NCBI GenBank assembly: GCA_035553375.1 | Contig: DATNCY010000136.1 | Location: 34,629 to 98,628 of the forward strand | DNA: 64,000 nt | Direction: 5' to 3' | Origin: JAJPHU01 sp035553375 | GTDB taxonomy: Bacteria; Planctomycetota; Planctomycetia; Gemmatales; Gemmataceae | Part shown: positions 41,961 through 52,200 of the stretch, one piece after another | Numbering within the stretch: the first letter of the stretch is position 1 | Layout: each line of letters begins with the position of its first letter | Made by a program: the position numbers and the translations under genes | Notes under the pieces: generated by a model | What the model was told of the DNA's origin: nothing | The model's database searches: none | What the model saw: the letters and a program-made list of their open reading frames with translations, nothing else

Positions 41961-44513
41961 ATGCAGCGCACGACAATCTGTTTCTTCGCCGGTTGGCTCA
42001 TGTCGTTCGTTTTCGCCCTCGATCCGGCGAGGAGCGCGGAGAATCTGCCCGCTCGCGCGCAGGCCATTCTACGCACGCATTGCGCCGCCTGTCACGCGGA
42101 GGGCGGCTCTGCCAAGGGTGGCTTCGATTATCTCCTCGATCGAGAGCGTCTGGTCGCGCGCAATCAGGTTGTGCCCGGCAAGGCCGACGATTCGCCGCTG
42201 CTTCAACGTATCGAGCAGGACGAAATGCCGCCCGGCAAACGGCCACGCCTCGGCGTCGAGGAACGCGCCGTCCTGCGCCGCTGGATCGACACGGGCGCAT
42301 CCTCCTTTCAGCCTGCACCGCCACGCACGCTCGTCACAGAGACGCTTCTGGTGCGGACCGTGCTGGCCGACTTGCAAGCGCTCGATCCGCGGCAACGCCG
42401 CTTCACGCGCTACCTGACGTTGACCCATCTCGCCAACGCCGGGCTGCCGCAAGAAACGCTGCGCGGCCATCAACATGCCCTGACCAAGTTGGTCAATAGC
42501 CTGTCATGGCACCCACGCATCACTTTGCCTCACCCGGTCGATGCGGCGCGGACGATTTATCGTCTCGATTTGCGCGCGTACAAGTGGTCGGCCCGCATGT
42601 GGGAGCGTTTGACGGTCGTCTATCCGTATCGGCTGAGCGAGGCGAGCGCCGCGGCGAAGGCGTGTGCCGCGCTCACCGGCAGTGCTCAGCCGTACCTGCG
42701 CGGTGACTGGTTTCTCGCCACCGCTTCGCGGCCGCCCTTCTATCACGATTTCCTGCAATTACCGAACACGGATCGCGCGCTCGAACGCCTGCTGCAAGTC
42801 GATGTCGTGGCCAACATTCAGGACGACAATGTCGTCCGCGCCGGCTTCAACGGCTCCGGCGTCGCACGCAACAATCGCGTCCTCGAACGCCATGACGCGG
42901 CTCACGGCGCCTACTGGCGCAGCTATGACTTCAGCGACAACACCGGCAAGCAGAATATCTTCGAGCGACCGCTCGGCCCTCTTCCCGGTCCCAGCGCCTT
43001 CGTTCCCGCCGGCGGCGAGATCATCTTTCATCTGCCCAATGGTTTGCAGGGTTACTTACTGGTCGATGCCCAGGGACGCCGAGTTGATAAGGCGCCGGGC
43101 GACATCGTCAGCGATCCCAAACGGCCGGATCGCCTCGTCGAAAATGGTCTGTCGTGCATGTCCTGCCATGTCCGCGGGCTGCTGCCCAAGGACGATCAGG
43201 TGCGCGCGCATGCGCTCAAGAACGTGGCCGCCTTCTCGCGGGAAGATCGCGCCGCCATTCTCGCCCTGTATCCGCAGTCAGCGCGAATGCGTCTGCTCAT
43301 GAAGCACGACAGCGAACGATTCGGCCGGGCGTTGCAACAGGCGGATGTGCCAGCCGGTGAGCCGGAGCCGATTCTGACGGCGACACTCCGTTACGAAGGC
43401 GTCATCGATCTACGCAGCGCGGCCGCCGAAACGGGGCTGACAAGCGACGACTTCGCGGCTCGTTTGAGTCGTTCGTCGGAGTTGATGCGCTCGCTCGGTG
43501 CGCTGCGAGCCAAGGGCGGCACTGTGCAGCGACAAGTTTTCGAGGAGGCGTATCTCCAACTGGCGCGCGCGCTTCATCTCGGTGCGGACGCCGGAAACGC
43601 CCAGATCGCGAAGGCGTCCGGGGCCACTTTCCGCGGACACCGCAATTCGGTGCGTGACCTAGCCTTCGCACCCGATGGACGCAGCGCGGCCTCGGCGGGC
43701 GAGGACAAAACCGTGCGTCTGTGGAATCTCGTCAGCGGCGCGGAACGGCAGCGCTTCGAGGGCCACACGGATGAGGTTACGTGTGTGACCTTTGCTCCCG
43801 ATGGCCGCCGTTTGTTGTCTGGTGGACGCGATCGCACGCTGCGTTTGTGGGGAGTGGCTACAGGCAAAGAAGTGCATCGGTTCAGCGGGCACACCGACGC
43901 GGTGCGTTCCGTGGCGATCTCGGCGGATGGACGATTCGCGCTGTCCGGCGGCGAAGACCGAACCGTGCGACTGTGGGACATGGCCAACGGCAAGGAACTG
44001 CGCTGCCTGAGCGGACACACCGGCGCGGTCACATGCGTGACCTTCTCGCCGGATGGCCGGCTCGCCCTATCCGGCAGTCATGATCGTAGCGTGCGTCTGT
44101 GGGACGTGGCGAGCGGGCAGGAGCGCGGCCGCTGGCTAGGGCACATGGGTGCCGTTTACAGCGTGGCCTTCTCGCCCGATGGCCGATGGGCTGTATCCGG
44201 CGGCGGCGACCGCGTGTTCCGCTTGTGGGACGCGGCGACGGGCAAGGAAGTGCGCCGGTTCACTGGACATGCCAACCCCATTATCCGCGTCGCCTTCACG
44301 GCCGATGGGCGCCGGATTCTATCGGGCAGCAGTCAGTACAAGACGCCCGATCGCATCGTCCGTGTGTGGGACGCGGCCAGCGGTCGCGAGGTGCATCACG
44401 TCGATGGCGCGGACCTGGAGCGCGTCGAATGCTTGGCCTTTTCCCACGATGGCCGGCAGCTTTTCCTCAGCCTTTCCGCCGGCGAATTGCGCTTGTGGCC
44501 GCTGGCGCGTTGA
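41961..44513 (+). CDS. Cytochrome c-like protein fused to WD40 propeller
   Basis: An 850-residue exported protein. A signal peptide (about 1-26) precedes a first haem c site CAACH (41-45) within a planctomycete-type cytochrome C domain that includes the DEMPPGKRP haem-ligand loop. A middle region of about 300 residues ends with a second haem site CMSCH (399-403). From about residue 550 to 850 there are seven WD40 repeats (GHRNSVRDLAFAPDGR, DKTVRLWNL and so on), forming one propeller. It is probably a periplasmic electron-transfer or sensor protein; the partner is unknown. The muiA-like gene follows 38 bp later. Confidence 0.88.
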   Translation: MQRTTICFFAGWLMSFVFALDPARSAENLPARAQAILRTHCAACHAEGGSAKGGFDYLLDRERLVARNQVVPGKADDSPLLQRIEQDEMPPGKRPRLGVEERAVLRRWIDTGASSFQPAPPRTLVTETLLVRTVLADLQALDPRQRRFTRYLTLTHLANAGLPQETLRGHQHALTKLVNSLSWHPRITLPHPVDAARTIYRLDLRAYKWSARMWERLTVVYPYRLSEASAAAKACAALTGSAQPYLRGDWFLATASRPPFYHDFLQLPNTDRALERLLQVDVVANIQDDNVVRAGFNGSGVARNNRVLERHDAAHGAYWRSYDFSDNTGKQNIFERPLGPLPGPSAFVPAGGEIIFHLPNGLQGYLLVDAQGRRVDKAPGDIVSDPKRPDRLVENGLSCMSCHVRGLLPKDDQVRAHALKNVAAFSREDRAAILALYPQSARMRLLMKHDSERFGRALQQADVPAGEPEPILTATLRYEGVIDLRSAAAETGLTSDDFAARLSRSSELMRSLGALRAKGGTVQRQVFEEAYLQLARALHLGADAGNAQIAKASGATFRGHRNSVRDLAFAPDGRSAASAGEDKTVRLWNLVSGAERQRFEGHTDEVTCVTFAPDGRRLLSGGRDRTLRLWGVATGKEVHRFSGHTDAVRSVAISADGRFALSGGEDRTVRLWDMANGKELRCLSGHTGAVTCVTFSPDGRLALSGSHDRSVRLWDVASGQERGRWLGHMGAVYSVAFSPDGRWAVSGGGDRVFRLWDAATGKEVRRFTGHANPIIRVAFTADGRRILSGSSQYKTPDRIVRVWDAASGREVHHVDGADLERVECLAFSHDGRQLFLSLSAGELRLWPLAR

Positions 44514-44551
44514 ATCCCGAAACCTGATTTCTCAAACAAGGGAGTTTTGCC

Positions 44552-46465
44552 ATGAAGAAACGCCTTTTCTGGGCGCTGGGCTGCCTGGCGTTGTGTCTGG
44601 GTGTCCTGTTCGCCATGTGGTATGGCCGGGCCAACGGCGCTCGCGCCGATGAGAACCCGGAGCCGGCGAAGGCGGAAACGCCGCCCAAGGTCGCCGCCAG
44701 CCGGATCACCCACGTCACCGTCTATCCCGATAGCGCCCTCGTGACGCGCGAAGTCGAGGTGCCCGCAGGCGCGGGCGCTCTTGAGTTGGTCGTCACCCCG
44801 TTGCCCGAGCGCACGGTGAATAGTTCACTCTATTCCGAGAGTGCCGACGGCATCCGCGTGCTGACGACGCGCTTCCGCATGCGGCCGGTCAAGGAAAACA
44901 CGCGCGAGGAAGTGCGCAAACTCGAAGACGAGGCTAAAAAACTGCAAACCAATAACCGCAAGATTCAGGCCGACCTGGAAGCGTGCAAGCTGAACATGGG
45001 GCTGTTCGGCAAGCTCGAAAACTTCACCACCGTCAGCACGCAGCACGCTACCGAGAAGGGCAAACTCGATAGTGAAGCGACCATCGCCCTGGGCAAATAC
45101 CTGATGGACGGGCGAATGGAGAAGACGAAAGAGATGGTCGCCTTGCAGCAGCAGATGGAAAATAATGCCGAACAGCTTGAATTCGTGCAGCGCAAATTGC
45201 GTGAGATGTCGGCCGGCACCAGCAAAACGGAACGCGACGCCGTCATCGTCGTGGACAAGACGAACGCCGCCGCCGGCAAGGTACGGCTCAATTATCTGGT
45301 AGACGCGGCGGCATGGCGGCCACAGTACAAGCTACGTGCCGGCAAGGATCTCAAGGACAATGTGCAGGTCGAGTACCTGGCGGCGATCATGCAGCAGACC
45401 GGCGAGGATTGGCAGAATGTCAACCTGGTGCTGTCCACGGCGCAGCCGATGCTCAACGCCGCCCCACCGGATTTGAAGATGCTCAGCGTCGCGGTTGTGC
45501 CGCGCGGCACGCCCAAGGGCGGCAACATCGTCCGTGTTCCGCAGCCGGGGCTGAACAATCTCATGCAGCAACAACCCGCCGCGCCCAATAGTTACGGCGC
45601 CATCCCCAATCCGCAAGGGTTAGCGACGGCCGTCGATCTGGAGAACACCGCCAAGGGGCTGCGCAAACAGGCTCAGCAAGCGGATAATCGGGAACAGCGG
45701 CAGGCCGGCAATGAGATCTGGAACTACGCCGGCGCATTGGATCAGGCTCGCGACCTCGTCCTCAATCCCGACGGCCGGCTCAGCGGCAAGGGCAAACCGC
45801 ACGCCGCCCAGAATGAAGGACCGAGCGTGACGTATCATCTCAACGCCCGCTTGACCGTACCGTCGCGCAACGACGAACAAGTTCTCGAAGTGGCCAAGCT
45901 TGAGATGCCGCCGGAATACTTTTACAAGGCGGTGCCGGTGCTGACACCGCATGTCTACAAGCAGGCCAACCTAACCAACAAGAGCAAACACGTCCTGCTG
46001 CCCGGCGAGGCGACCATGTACAACGGCACGGACTTCGTCGGCCGTATGAATCTGCCGTTGGTAGCCATCGGCGAGCAATTCATCGTCGGCTTCGGCGCTG
46101 AGCCGCAGCTGCAAGTGCATCGCCAGATGATCGATAAGGCCCGCACCATGCAAGGGGGTAATCAGGTACTCAAGTATGAGTATCGTATTCTCGTCAATAG
46201 CTACAAACAGGATCGTGTTAAGCTGCAAGTGTGGGATCGTCTCCCGCTGGCCGAGAACGAGACGATGGGTGTGAGCCTCGTCAAGACCAGCCCGGAGATC
46301 AGCAAGGATCCGTTATATGCGCGCGAGGATCGGCCTCACAACCTGCTGCGCTGGGATCTGGAAGTTGATCCTGCCACGAACGGCGAGAAGGCGCAGACGA
46401 TCCAGTACGAGTTCAAACTCGAACTGGATAAGCAGATGACCATCGGTAGTTTCCAGAGCAAATGA
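44552..46465 (+). CDS. Mucoidy inhibitor A-type protein (DUF4140/DUF4139)
   Basis: A 637-residue protein with an N-terminal membrane/signal segment (about 4-24). A DUF4140 domain starts at VTVYPDSALVTREVEVPAG (about 55). A coiled coil (about 110-230) and a DUF4139 domain follow, the latter with VRLNYLVDAAAWRPQYKLRA and the C-terminal RWDLEVDPATNGEKAQTIQYEFKLEL. Members were first linked to exopolysaccharide control; the biochemical role is unknown. A Gln/Asn/Pro-rich insert splits the DUF4139 region (about 330-400). GGGAG precedes the ATG. It is likely co-transcribed with the cytochrome–WD40 gene. Confidence 0.87.
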   Translation: MKKRLFWALGCLALCLGVLFAMWYGRANGARADENPEPAKAETPPKVAASRITHVTVYPDSALVTREVEVPAGAGALELVVTPLPERTVNSSLYSESADGIRVLTTRFRMRPVKENTREEVRKLEDEAKKLQTNNRKIQADLEACKLNMGLFGKLENFTTVSTQHATEKGKLDSEATIALGKYLMDGRMEKTKEMVALQQQMENNAEQLEFVQRKLREMSAGTSKTERDAVIVVDKTNAAAGKVRLNYLVDAAAWRPQYKLRAGKDLKDNVQVEYLAAIMQQTGEDWQNVNLVLSTAQPMLNAAPPDLKMLSVAVVPRGTPKGGNIVRVPQPGLNNLMQQQPAAPNSYGAIPNPQGLATAVDLENTAKGLRKQAQQADNREQRQAGNEIWNYAGALDQARDLVLNPDGRLSGKGKPHAAQNEGPSVTYHLNARLTVPSRNDEQVLEVAKLEMPPEYFYKAVPVLTPHVYKQANLTNKSKHVLLPGEATMYNGTDFVGRMNLPLVAIGEQFIVGFGAEPQLQVHRQMIDKARTMQGGNQVLKYEYRILVNSYKQDRVKLQVWDRLPLAENETMGVSLVKTSPEISKDPLYAREDRPHNLLRWDLEVDPATNGEKAQTIQYEFKLELDKQMTIGSFQSK

Positions 46466-46469
46466 GACT

Positions 46470-46486
46470 CTGCGGGCTGGCCAAAA
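46470..46486. repeat. Half unit of the family A hairpin
   Basis: The 17 bases match the right arm and flank (CTGCGGGCTGGCCAAAA) of the family A hairpins at 12548 and 41583, but no left arm is present. It begins 5 bp after the MuiA stop codon, so it is a solo right end or a remnant. Confidence 0.6.
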
Positions 46487-46527
46487 TGTTTATACTCGAA
46501 CGCTGGCCGTTCGCTGAAAAAACAATA

Positions 46528-47808
46528 TCAATTGCCGCGCATCCACACGGCGAACTTGTCGCCATCAACGACGAGGTGCCAGCCGCCGCCCGGCGACCAG
46601 CCGCGACGACCCAGCTTGACCGCCACCTTGTTATCGATGATCGCCGCATACAGGCCGCGACATGCCTCCTTGATGTCCATATGACTGCGCGAATGAATGC
46701 CACAATGTCTACGTAGGTGGATGAGCCGCTCGATGCGCTGGCGCATCGGCTGTCCCCAGTCGAAGAAATGAGACCAAAAAACGCACGGCGTACCGGGGTG
46801 AGTCAAAATGTAGGCGTAGCCCATACCGACGGTTTCGCCTGGGAAGTGACGCGTGCCGTCATTGTGACAGCTATGTTCGTAATCTCGGCGATATTCCGTA
46901 TCGTGATTATCCAAAAATGTCACGGATCGACTCGGCCACAAACCGAGAAGACCGGCCGGCACCACGCGGCCGCCATTCGTTGAGCGGAGGCGGCCGAAGT
47001 CTTCGCTCAAACACGCTTCATACAAGAGATAGCGCGTTGGGAAATCGAATGCCGTGGTTTTGCCGCCGGTGGCGTCGATCCAACTCGTCACCTTCTGGCG
47101 GTCGCCGTCATAAAACTCGCCGACGGAAAAGGCCGGCGAAGTTGCATCGTTGTAATCGCCGATAAACTGGCCAGCGTAACCTTTCGTCAAATCATAGCGC
47201 CAACCCTGGAAGCCGATGCCCTTGAGCTTCAACAGATAATTCTTGATGGCGTTGCGAACATCTGGGTTGGTGTGATCGAGATCGCGGCCGGCCGCATGAT
47301 GTTCGCCGGAGTCGGGATTGCCGGTTCCCACGCCGGACTCGTCATCCCGCGCGATGGCCGCTCGGTTGTCGGGAAATGGTGGATCCTCAAAATCTGCCCC
47401 GCTGGTGTGGACGCCGACACGATGGTTAATGACGACATCGGCCATCGCCCGCACCGGCTCCAAAGCGTGTAGGGCAGCCTTCAATTCCGCCTCGCTGCCA
47501 TAAGCACTATTCAGGACGTTCCATCGTCGCGGGATATAGCCCTGCGGCGCCAACGAATCGGACGGTGGCGGAAACCACATCCAGGTGAAGCCGGCCGCTT
47601 TGACCGCTGCCGCGTTCTCTTCGAGGATGCGATACCAACTTTCGCGAACACCGGTCGCGGCATTCACGCCGCCTTGATGAGATTCCCAGTGAAATCCTTC
47701 CAGCAGAATATCACGACCATTGCCGATATAATTTCTCGCTTCAGCCGGCCCTTGGCCTTGCGGAAACGAGACGACAGCCACCCACGGTACCTTGATGTCT
47801 TGTTGCAT
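46528..47808 (-). CDS. Alpha-amylase, GH13 plant-type (GH13_6-like)
   Basis: A 426-residue endo-acting amylase without signal peptide, so probably cytosolic. Start of barrel: LLEGFHWES (35-43). Conserved region I is MADVVINHR (122-130), region II GWRYDLTKGY with nucleophile Asp206, region III FSVGEFYD with acid/base Glu231 and region IV FLDNHDTE with Asp303. The C-terminal beta-sheet domain has RRHCGIHSRSHMDIKEACRGLYAAIIDNKVAVKLG, which strongly recalls the plant alpha-amylase C-domain. It lies 520 bp downstream of a TIM-barrel gene in the glucan dikinase cluster and should cut alpha-1,4 links in glycogen-like glucan. Confidence 0.92.
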   Translation of the reverse strand: MQQDIKVPWVAVVSFPQGQGPAEARNYIGNGRDILLEGFHWESHQGGVNAATGVRESWYRILEENAAAVKAAGFTWMWFPPPSDSLAPQGYIPRRWNVLNSAYGSEAELKAALHALEPVRAMADVVINHRVGVHTSGADFEDPPFPDNRAAIARDDESGVGTGNPDSGEHHAAGRDLDHTNPDVRNAIKNYLLKLKGIGFQGWRYDLTKGYAGQFIGDYNDATSPAFSVGEFYDGDRQKVTSWIDATGGKTTAFDFPTRYLLYEACLSEDFGRLRSTNGGRVVPAGLLGLWPSRSVTFLDNHDTEYRRDYEHSCHNDGTRHFPGETVGMGYAYILTHPGTPCVFWSHFFDWGQPMRQRIERLIHLRRHCGIHSRSHMDIKEACRGLYAAIIDNKVAVKLGRRGWSPGGGWHLVVDGDKFAVWMRGN

Positions 47809-48328
47809 AACTGTTGTCCGCCCTCGAGCTGTGGACGCGGCTCATCCAATGCGTTGCCGCGTGCCAACCCCTGTTCGGTATGCCTCAACCAGGGCCGCGT
47901 TCCGTTCGTAGCCCTCCCGTGCGATGAGGCGCCGTCTCCACGGCCCGATGATCTCCCACTCGGAAGTGAGAGATCGATAAAAGGTAGTAGAGCAAGCGGC
48001 GCGCCAATAGAACTTTCGCCGATCAACCGTGGCGGCGCGAGAGATAATCCGTGAATTCCTCCCCACCGAGACAATTTTTTGCTGGCGCACCTACTTCCAC
48101 GCCTACGCCTTATCTGGCTTGCACGTTTTCTCTTCTCCTCTCGTCTTGTGCGATCCAATCAACAATCGGAACAGCCACGGAAGAGAATGAGAAAAATTCG
48201 GCGCATGCCGATTTTTTTGCGCGAGAGCAACCGGTGAGACGATCGCGAAACGGACAATCATCACGCATCACCCACATCTTCCCAAGTCGAGAATGTACCA
48301 TTTTGCTTGCGAATCGATGGATTCTGAA
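47809..48328. other. Intergenic region, no gene seen
   Basis: This 520-bp stretch between the TIM-barrel gene and the amylase gene, both minus strand, has several short frames on both strands but none with a recognisable domain, signal or ribosome binding site. It is longer than expected for an operon gap, so the amylase may have its own promoter here. An A/T-rich stretch lies near 48185-48225. Confidence 0.4.
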
Positions 48329-49213
48329 TCAGATGCCTCGGCGTGTGGAATTGGTACCCGGCTTCAATCGGCGATTCCTCGTGGCGAGGGGATGCAGATC
48401 CAGTAGAGTCCGGAGTCGAGTCGCGGCCTCGACGAGCAGTTCCGGCGGTTTGGGCCATTGTTCCAGGATGAGAGCGCCGTGATAGTGTCGGCGGCGCAGG
48501 CGATCCAAGAATGCGCGCACACCGGAATCGTCGTCGCGAGCCGGTCCCGTGAAAAGCGTCAGATGCCGATCAGCGTCGCCGTAGTTCTCGTGCGCGTGAA
48601 CGTGAATGATGGGAACCTCGGGTGCCAGCGCGTCGAGGTAGCGAATAAAGTTGTTGCGCGTCGGAGCGCACAGATTAGCGTGGCCAATGTCCAGGCACAT
48701 GCCGATTCGTCCCGATGAGACATCGCCGCGCTCGTCCAGACAATGGAAGGTTTCGTTGAAGTCCGCCGGTGTCGTGTGCGGCGTGTTCTCGATGCTGAGC
48801 CGCAATCCGGCCTCTGTCGCATGGCGCAGCACCGGCTCCAGCGACCGCGTATAAGCGTCCGGCCCCTCGTCCATGTAGAGGTGCAGATTGACGAGATCGG
48901 CGTCGATGTCCTGGGCGAAATCGATGCTGCGCATCAGGAGAGGAATGCCGGCGGCGTGCAGGGGATTGGCTTGCCAGGGCGCGTGAACGGTGAAGTACAC
49001 GTCATGGGCGGCGCCAAGAGCGCGGATGCCGGCGCGAAGGGCCGCGTCGATGTCATCCTCATCCCAGCCGGCAACGCTGCCGTCGCCGTGTTCCTTCTTG
49101 TCCGCGAACCACTCGAAGGCGTCGAAACCATGCTGCAAGGCGAACTGAAATGGCTCCATCGGATCGGGGCACGAGATCGCCGTCTGATTGCCGATGCGGA
49201 TTCGTTCAGTCAC
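48329..49213 (-). CDS. Sugar-phosphate isomerase/epimerase-like TIM barrel
   Basis: A 294-residue protein of the xylose-isomerase/AP-endonuclease-2 fold. Likely metal ligands are seen in order on barrel strands: His in FTVHAPW and VNLHLY, Glu in LSIENTP, Asp and His in CLDIGHANL, His in IHVHAHENYG and Glu in LILEQWP. The substrate cannot be read. It lies between the glucan dikinase and the amylase on the same strand, so it may act on a product of glucan turnover. The last 15 residues are basic and variable. Confidence 0.8.
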   Translation of the reverse strand: MTERIRIGNQTAISCPDPMEPFQFALQHGFDAFEWFADKKEHGDGSVAGWDEDDIDAALRAGIRALGAAHDVYFTVHAPWQANPLHAAGIPLLMRSIDFAQDIDADLVNLHLYMDEGPDAYTRSLEPVLRHATEAGLRLSIENTPHTTPADFNETFHCLDERGDVSSGRIGMCLDIGHANLCAPTRNNFIRYLDALAPEVPIIHVHAHENYGDADRHLTLFTGPARDDDSGVRAFLDRLRRRHYHGALILEQWPKPPELLVEAATRLRTLLDLHPLATRNRRLKPGTNSTRRGI

Positions 49214-49227
49214 GATAGATTTCCTCG

Positions 49228-49280
49228 TTTAGTCGCGTCGCTTGGCGTTTCGCGCGAAGCGCCAAGCGACGCGGCTAAAC
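49228..49280. repeat. 21-bp hairpin between glucan dikinase and TIM-barrel genes
   Basis: Arms 49228-49248 and 49260-49280 are reverse complements with one mismatch (core GTCGCTTGGCG). It fills most of the 71-bp gap after the dikinase stop and may attenuate read-through into the TIM-barrel gene. Confidence 0.6.
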
Positions 49281-49284
49281 CAAT

Positions 49285-52200
49285 TCATGCCGCCAAGGAG
49301 TCATCGTCGCTCAGTCCCACTTGCGGGCGCGTCTGAACAACGTGAATCTCACCACCGACGATTGCTCCTTCGATGTCCTGCGCTGAGCCAAGCAAACGCT
49401 CCACCTCCAGGCCGACGCGGACGATCGAACGCAGCAGTTCGTCGCGGAACTTCGCGTCCCACACCAGTTTCTCCTGGCGATAATCGAGTAGCCGATGCGC
49501 CGGTTCTTCGGCCAAAAAGCTATCGTACAGCCCCGCGCCGGCGAAGCCTTCGAGGTCTTCACCATTGGAATCGGAGCGGAAGATCACGCCTTTTCCGTAA
49601 AGTCCCACACTCTTACCGGGGTAAGAGAGAATCTCCGGTTTGAGGTCCGTTTTGCGGCAGACGAAACCGAGCGCGCGGCCGGGATAATTGCCGACCAGCG
49701 TTTCACCCATGCCCAGCACAACCTCGGCGAAAATCTCGCTCTGGTTGCCCGTGAGCGGATTGACGGTGTGGATCACGAAGGCGTAATCGGCCGGCACCAC
49801 TTGCTGAATCAGCACGGCCATTTGCAAACTATCGTGAGGGACGCCGCGCGCGCGACGAGACAGGTAGGCGCGATCGTTCCACTTCGACGCCCAGACGCGG
49901 CGGATCGCCTGCCAACTCTGCTCCCACGGAACGGAGGGCAGTCCGGCGCGTTGCCAGCACTCCAGCAGCGCTTTCCGCAGTTCCGCCGGCGCGGCCAACT
50001 TCAAAAGCGTCTCGCGCAGATGCGCCAGCGATGCGGAGGGATTGTCTTCCGTCGTCGCGATCAATGCCTTACACTCGTCGCGCAGTCCACGATTCTGTTC
50101 GTCGGCCAGCACGCGGTCGAAGACGCCGAAGGGCAGAGCGATCGACTTCGGCAAGCGAATCCAATCCGGCAATCGGCCGCGCAGGCCATTGAGATTATTC
50201 GCTTTGCCACCCACGATTCCGGGCGCGAACTGATCCTGCCCGATCACCCATCCCGAGAATGCAGAATGCAGAATGCAGAATGCAGAATGCGACTCGGATT
50301 GTCTTTTATTCTGCATTCTGCATTCTGCATTCTGCGTTTCGGCATATTCCACATCGCCGCCCGGCGTGACGCGCACGGCGAGAAATTTATCCGCCAATTC
50401 CTTGAGTCGTTGATACTCCTCGGCATCGAAGCAGGTGGCGAAGAGAACATTGGCGTTGCGCGCGCGGACGGCGACATGCGAGACGAGATCCGGGGCGTCG
50501 GTTGTCAGAACCGCCGTTACGCCATCGGGAATCTCCTCGTCGCCGCTCACCCGATCCGCGAGCAGTACCGTCGATTCCATGAAGCGCTCCGTCTGCACAT
50601 CGAGAAGACGGCTGACCGCCCGGACACGGCCGGAGACGTGAGCGGGGCTGATGACCTGCCAGCCGCCGAGTCCCGCTTGCTGGCGCAAGATGCGGTCGAG
50701 AGGCCGTAGCAGCAGCGCGAGCGTGAAGGCGGGGCCACCGCGGATGACTTCTTCGCTGAACAGCGGCACGGTCCAGTTTTCGACGGCGAACGCGGCCCCC
50801 AGAATCTCGGCCTTGGGTTGCAAACGCTGATAGACCTCGCTGGTAGTCGCCTGCACCCAACGCGCCGCGCGGTCGGTCACGCTGCGCGCGTGCAGCGCCC
50901 AATCTCGCCCCTCACGCGGCCGAGCCAACAGCGCGGCCCAGTGGTCGGCGCAGAGGGACAATTCCGCGTCATCAACCGTCAGGCTGACATTCCGCAAGGC
51001 AGTCTGGACCAAATCGGCGAGAGCGTCACGTCCGAGTTGACTGATATTTTGCCGTTCGATCGCTCCACGCAGAAACTCCTCCAGCGCCAGATCGAGGAAG
51101 AGCAGATCGCGCAGCGCGGCGTCGTCTTTGGTCGCGGCCATCGCGCCGGCCAACCCTTGTCGCGCCGACGTGACGGCATTGGCCAGTACGTTCGCGGCCG
51201 GATTTTGCCAGCGCAGACCGAGGAGCGCGTCGAGCTGCTGGTTCATGCCCCGATCGAGCCGGCCCCGCGCCGCGGCGATGGCGCTATCGAGGTCCGTGCC
51301 CGAATGCACCGACTTGAGGATTTTCAGGAAATTCTCGAATTCGCCGATAAGGGCATCCTTGCGGTCACCATAAAAGGTTGGCTCGGATTTGATCGCGCGC
51401 TCGAAACTTCGCAGCCGTTCGCGCGTGACACCGCCTTGCTCAAGGGTGCGATAAAACGTGCCGTTATCGCCATTGCTACGCAGAAACGCGAGGTACGCCT
51501 GACAGATGACAACATCATCGGGCGTCGTGTTGTTGTGCAACTTTTGATGCCATTCCTCGATGAAATTGCCGGCCATTTCCTTGAGATGATTGCGATGCAT
51601 AATGTGCAATATCTCATCGCGCACGCGCTGTCCCTCACCGCCACGTCCCAGCGTCGTGAGCATTTGTCGCGCCCAGAATCGGCAGCCCGATGCGGGTTGA
51701 TGTCTTCGCCAAATGCCGGCCAGTCTCACCGTGAGTCGATCCTGGGCGTGACTGAGTTCGCGCGGCTTGGTGTTGTAGCGCCGCTGCCAGTCGAGTTGGC
51801 GGATGGCGCTGTAGCGCAGCCAGGCAAACAGCAGTGCCAGTGCATCCTCATCGTCCTGGGCCGTGCCAAGAAGATCGTGGCACAGGTTGAAGCGATGCAT
51901 CAGCGTCCACGAGCCGGCACCTTTCTCGGCACCGACGATTTGCTCGGCCAACTCAGCGAGTTTCGGCGAGGCCAAACGCGCATCGCCCGCGCTCTTGAAC
52001 AACGACAAATAAAGATCCTTGCCCTCGCTCTTGATCCAGCCCTCGTCCGGCTGAAGGAGGACGAAGCGCATGCCGCGCGGCCCCGGTCCCTCGGCGGGCT
52101 TCGGGAATTGCAACTCCAGATATTGCAGACCATCGCGTTCAGTAAACGGCGAACGCGCGGCCTTGTCATCCGCGAGCGACGTGCCTTCGGGCCGGCAGTT

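Noticed and set aside
47842..48158. Possible small minus-strand genes between the amylase and TIM-barrel genes
   Set aside because: Overlapping short frames without ribosome binding site, domain or conserved pattern.
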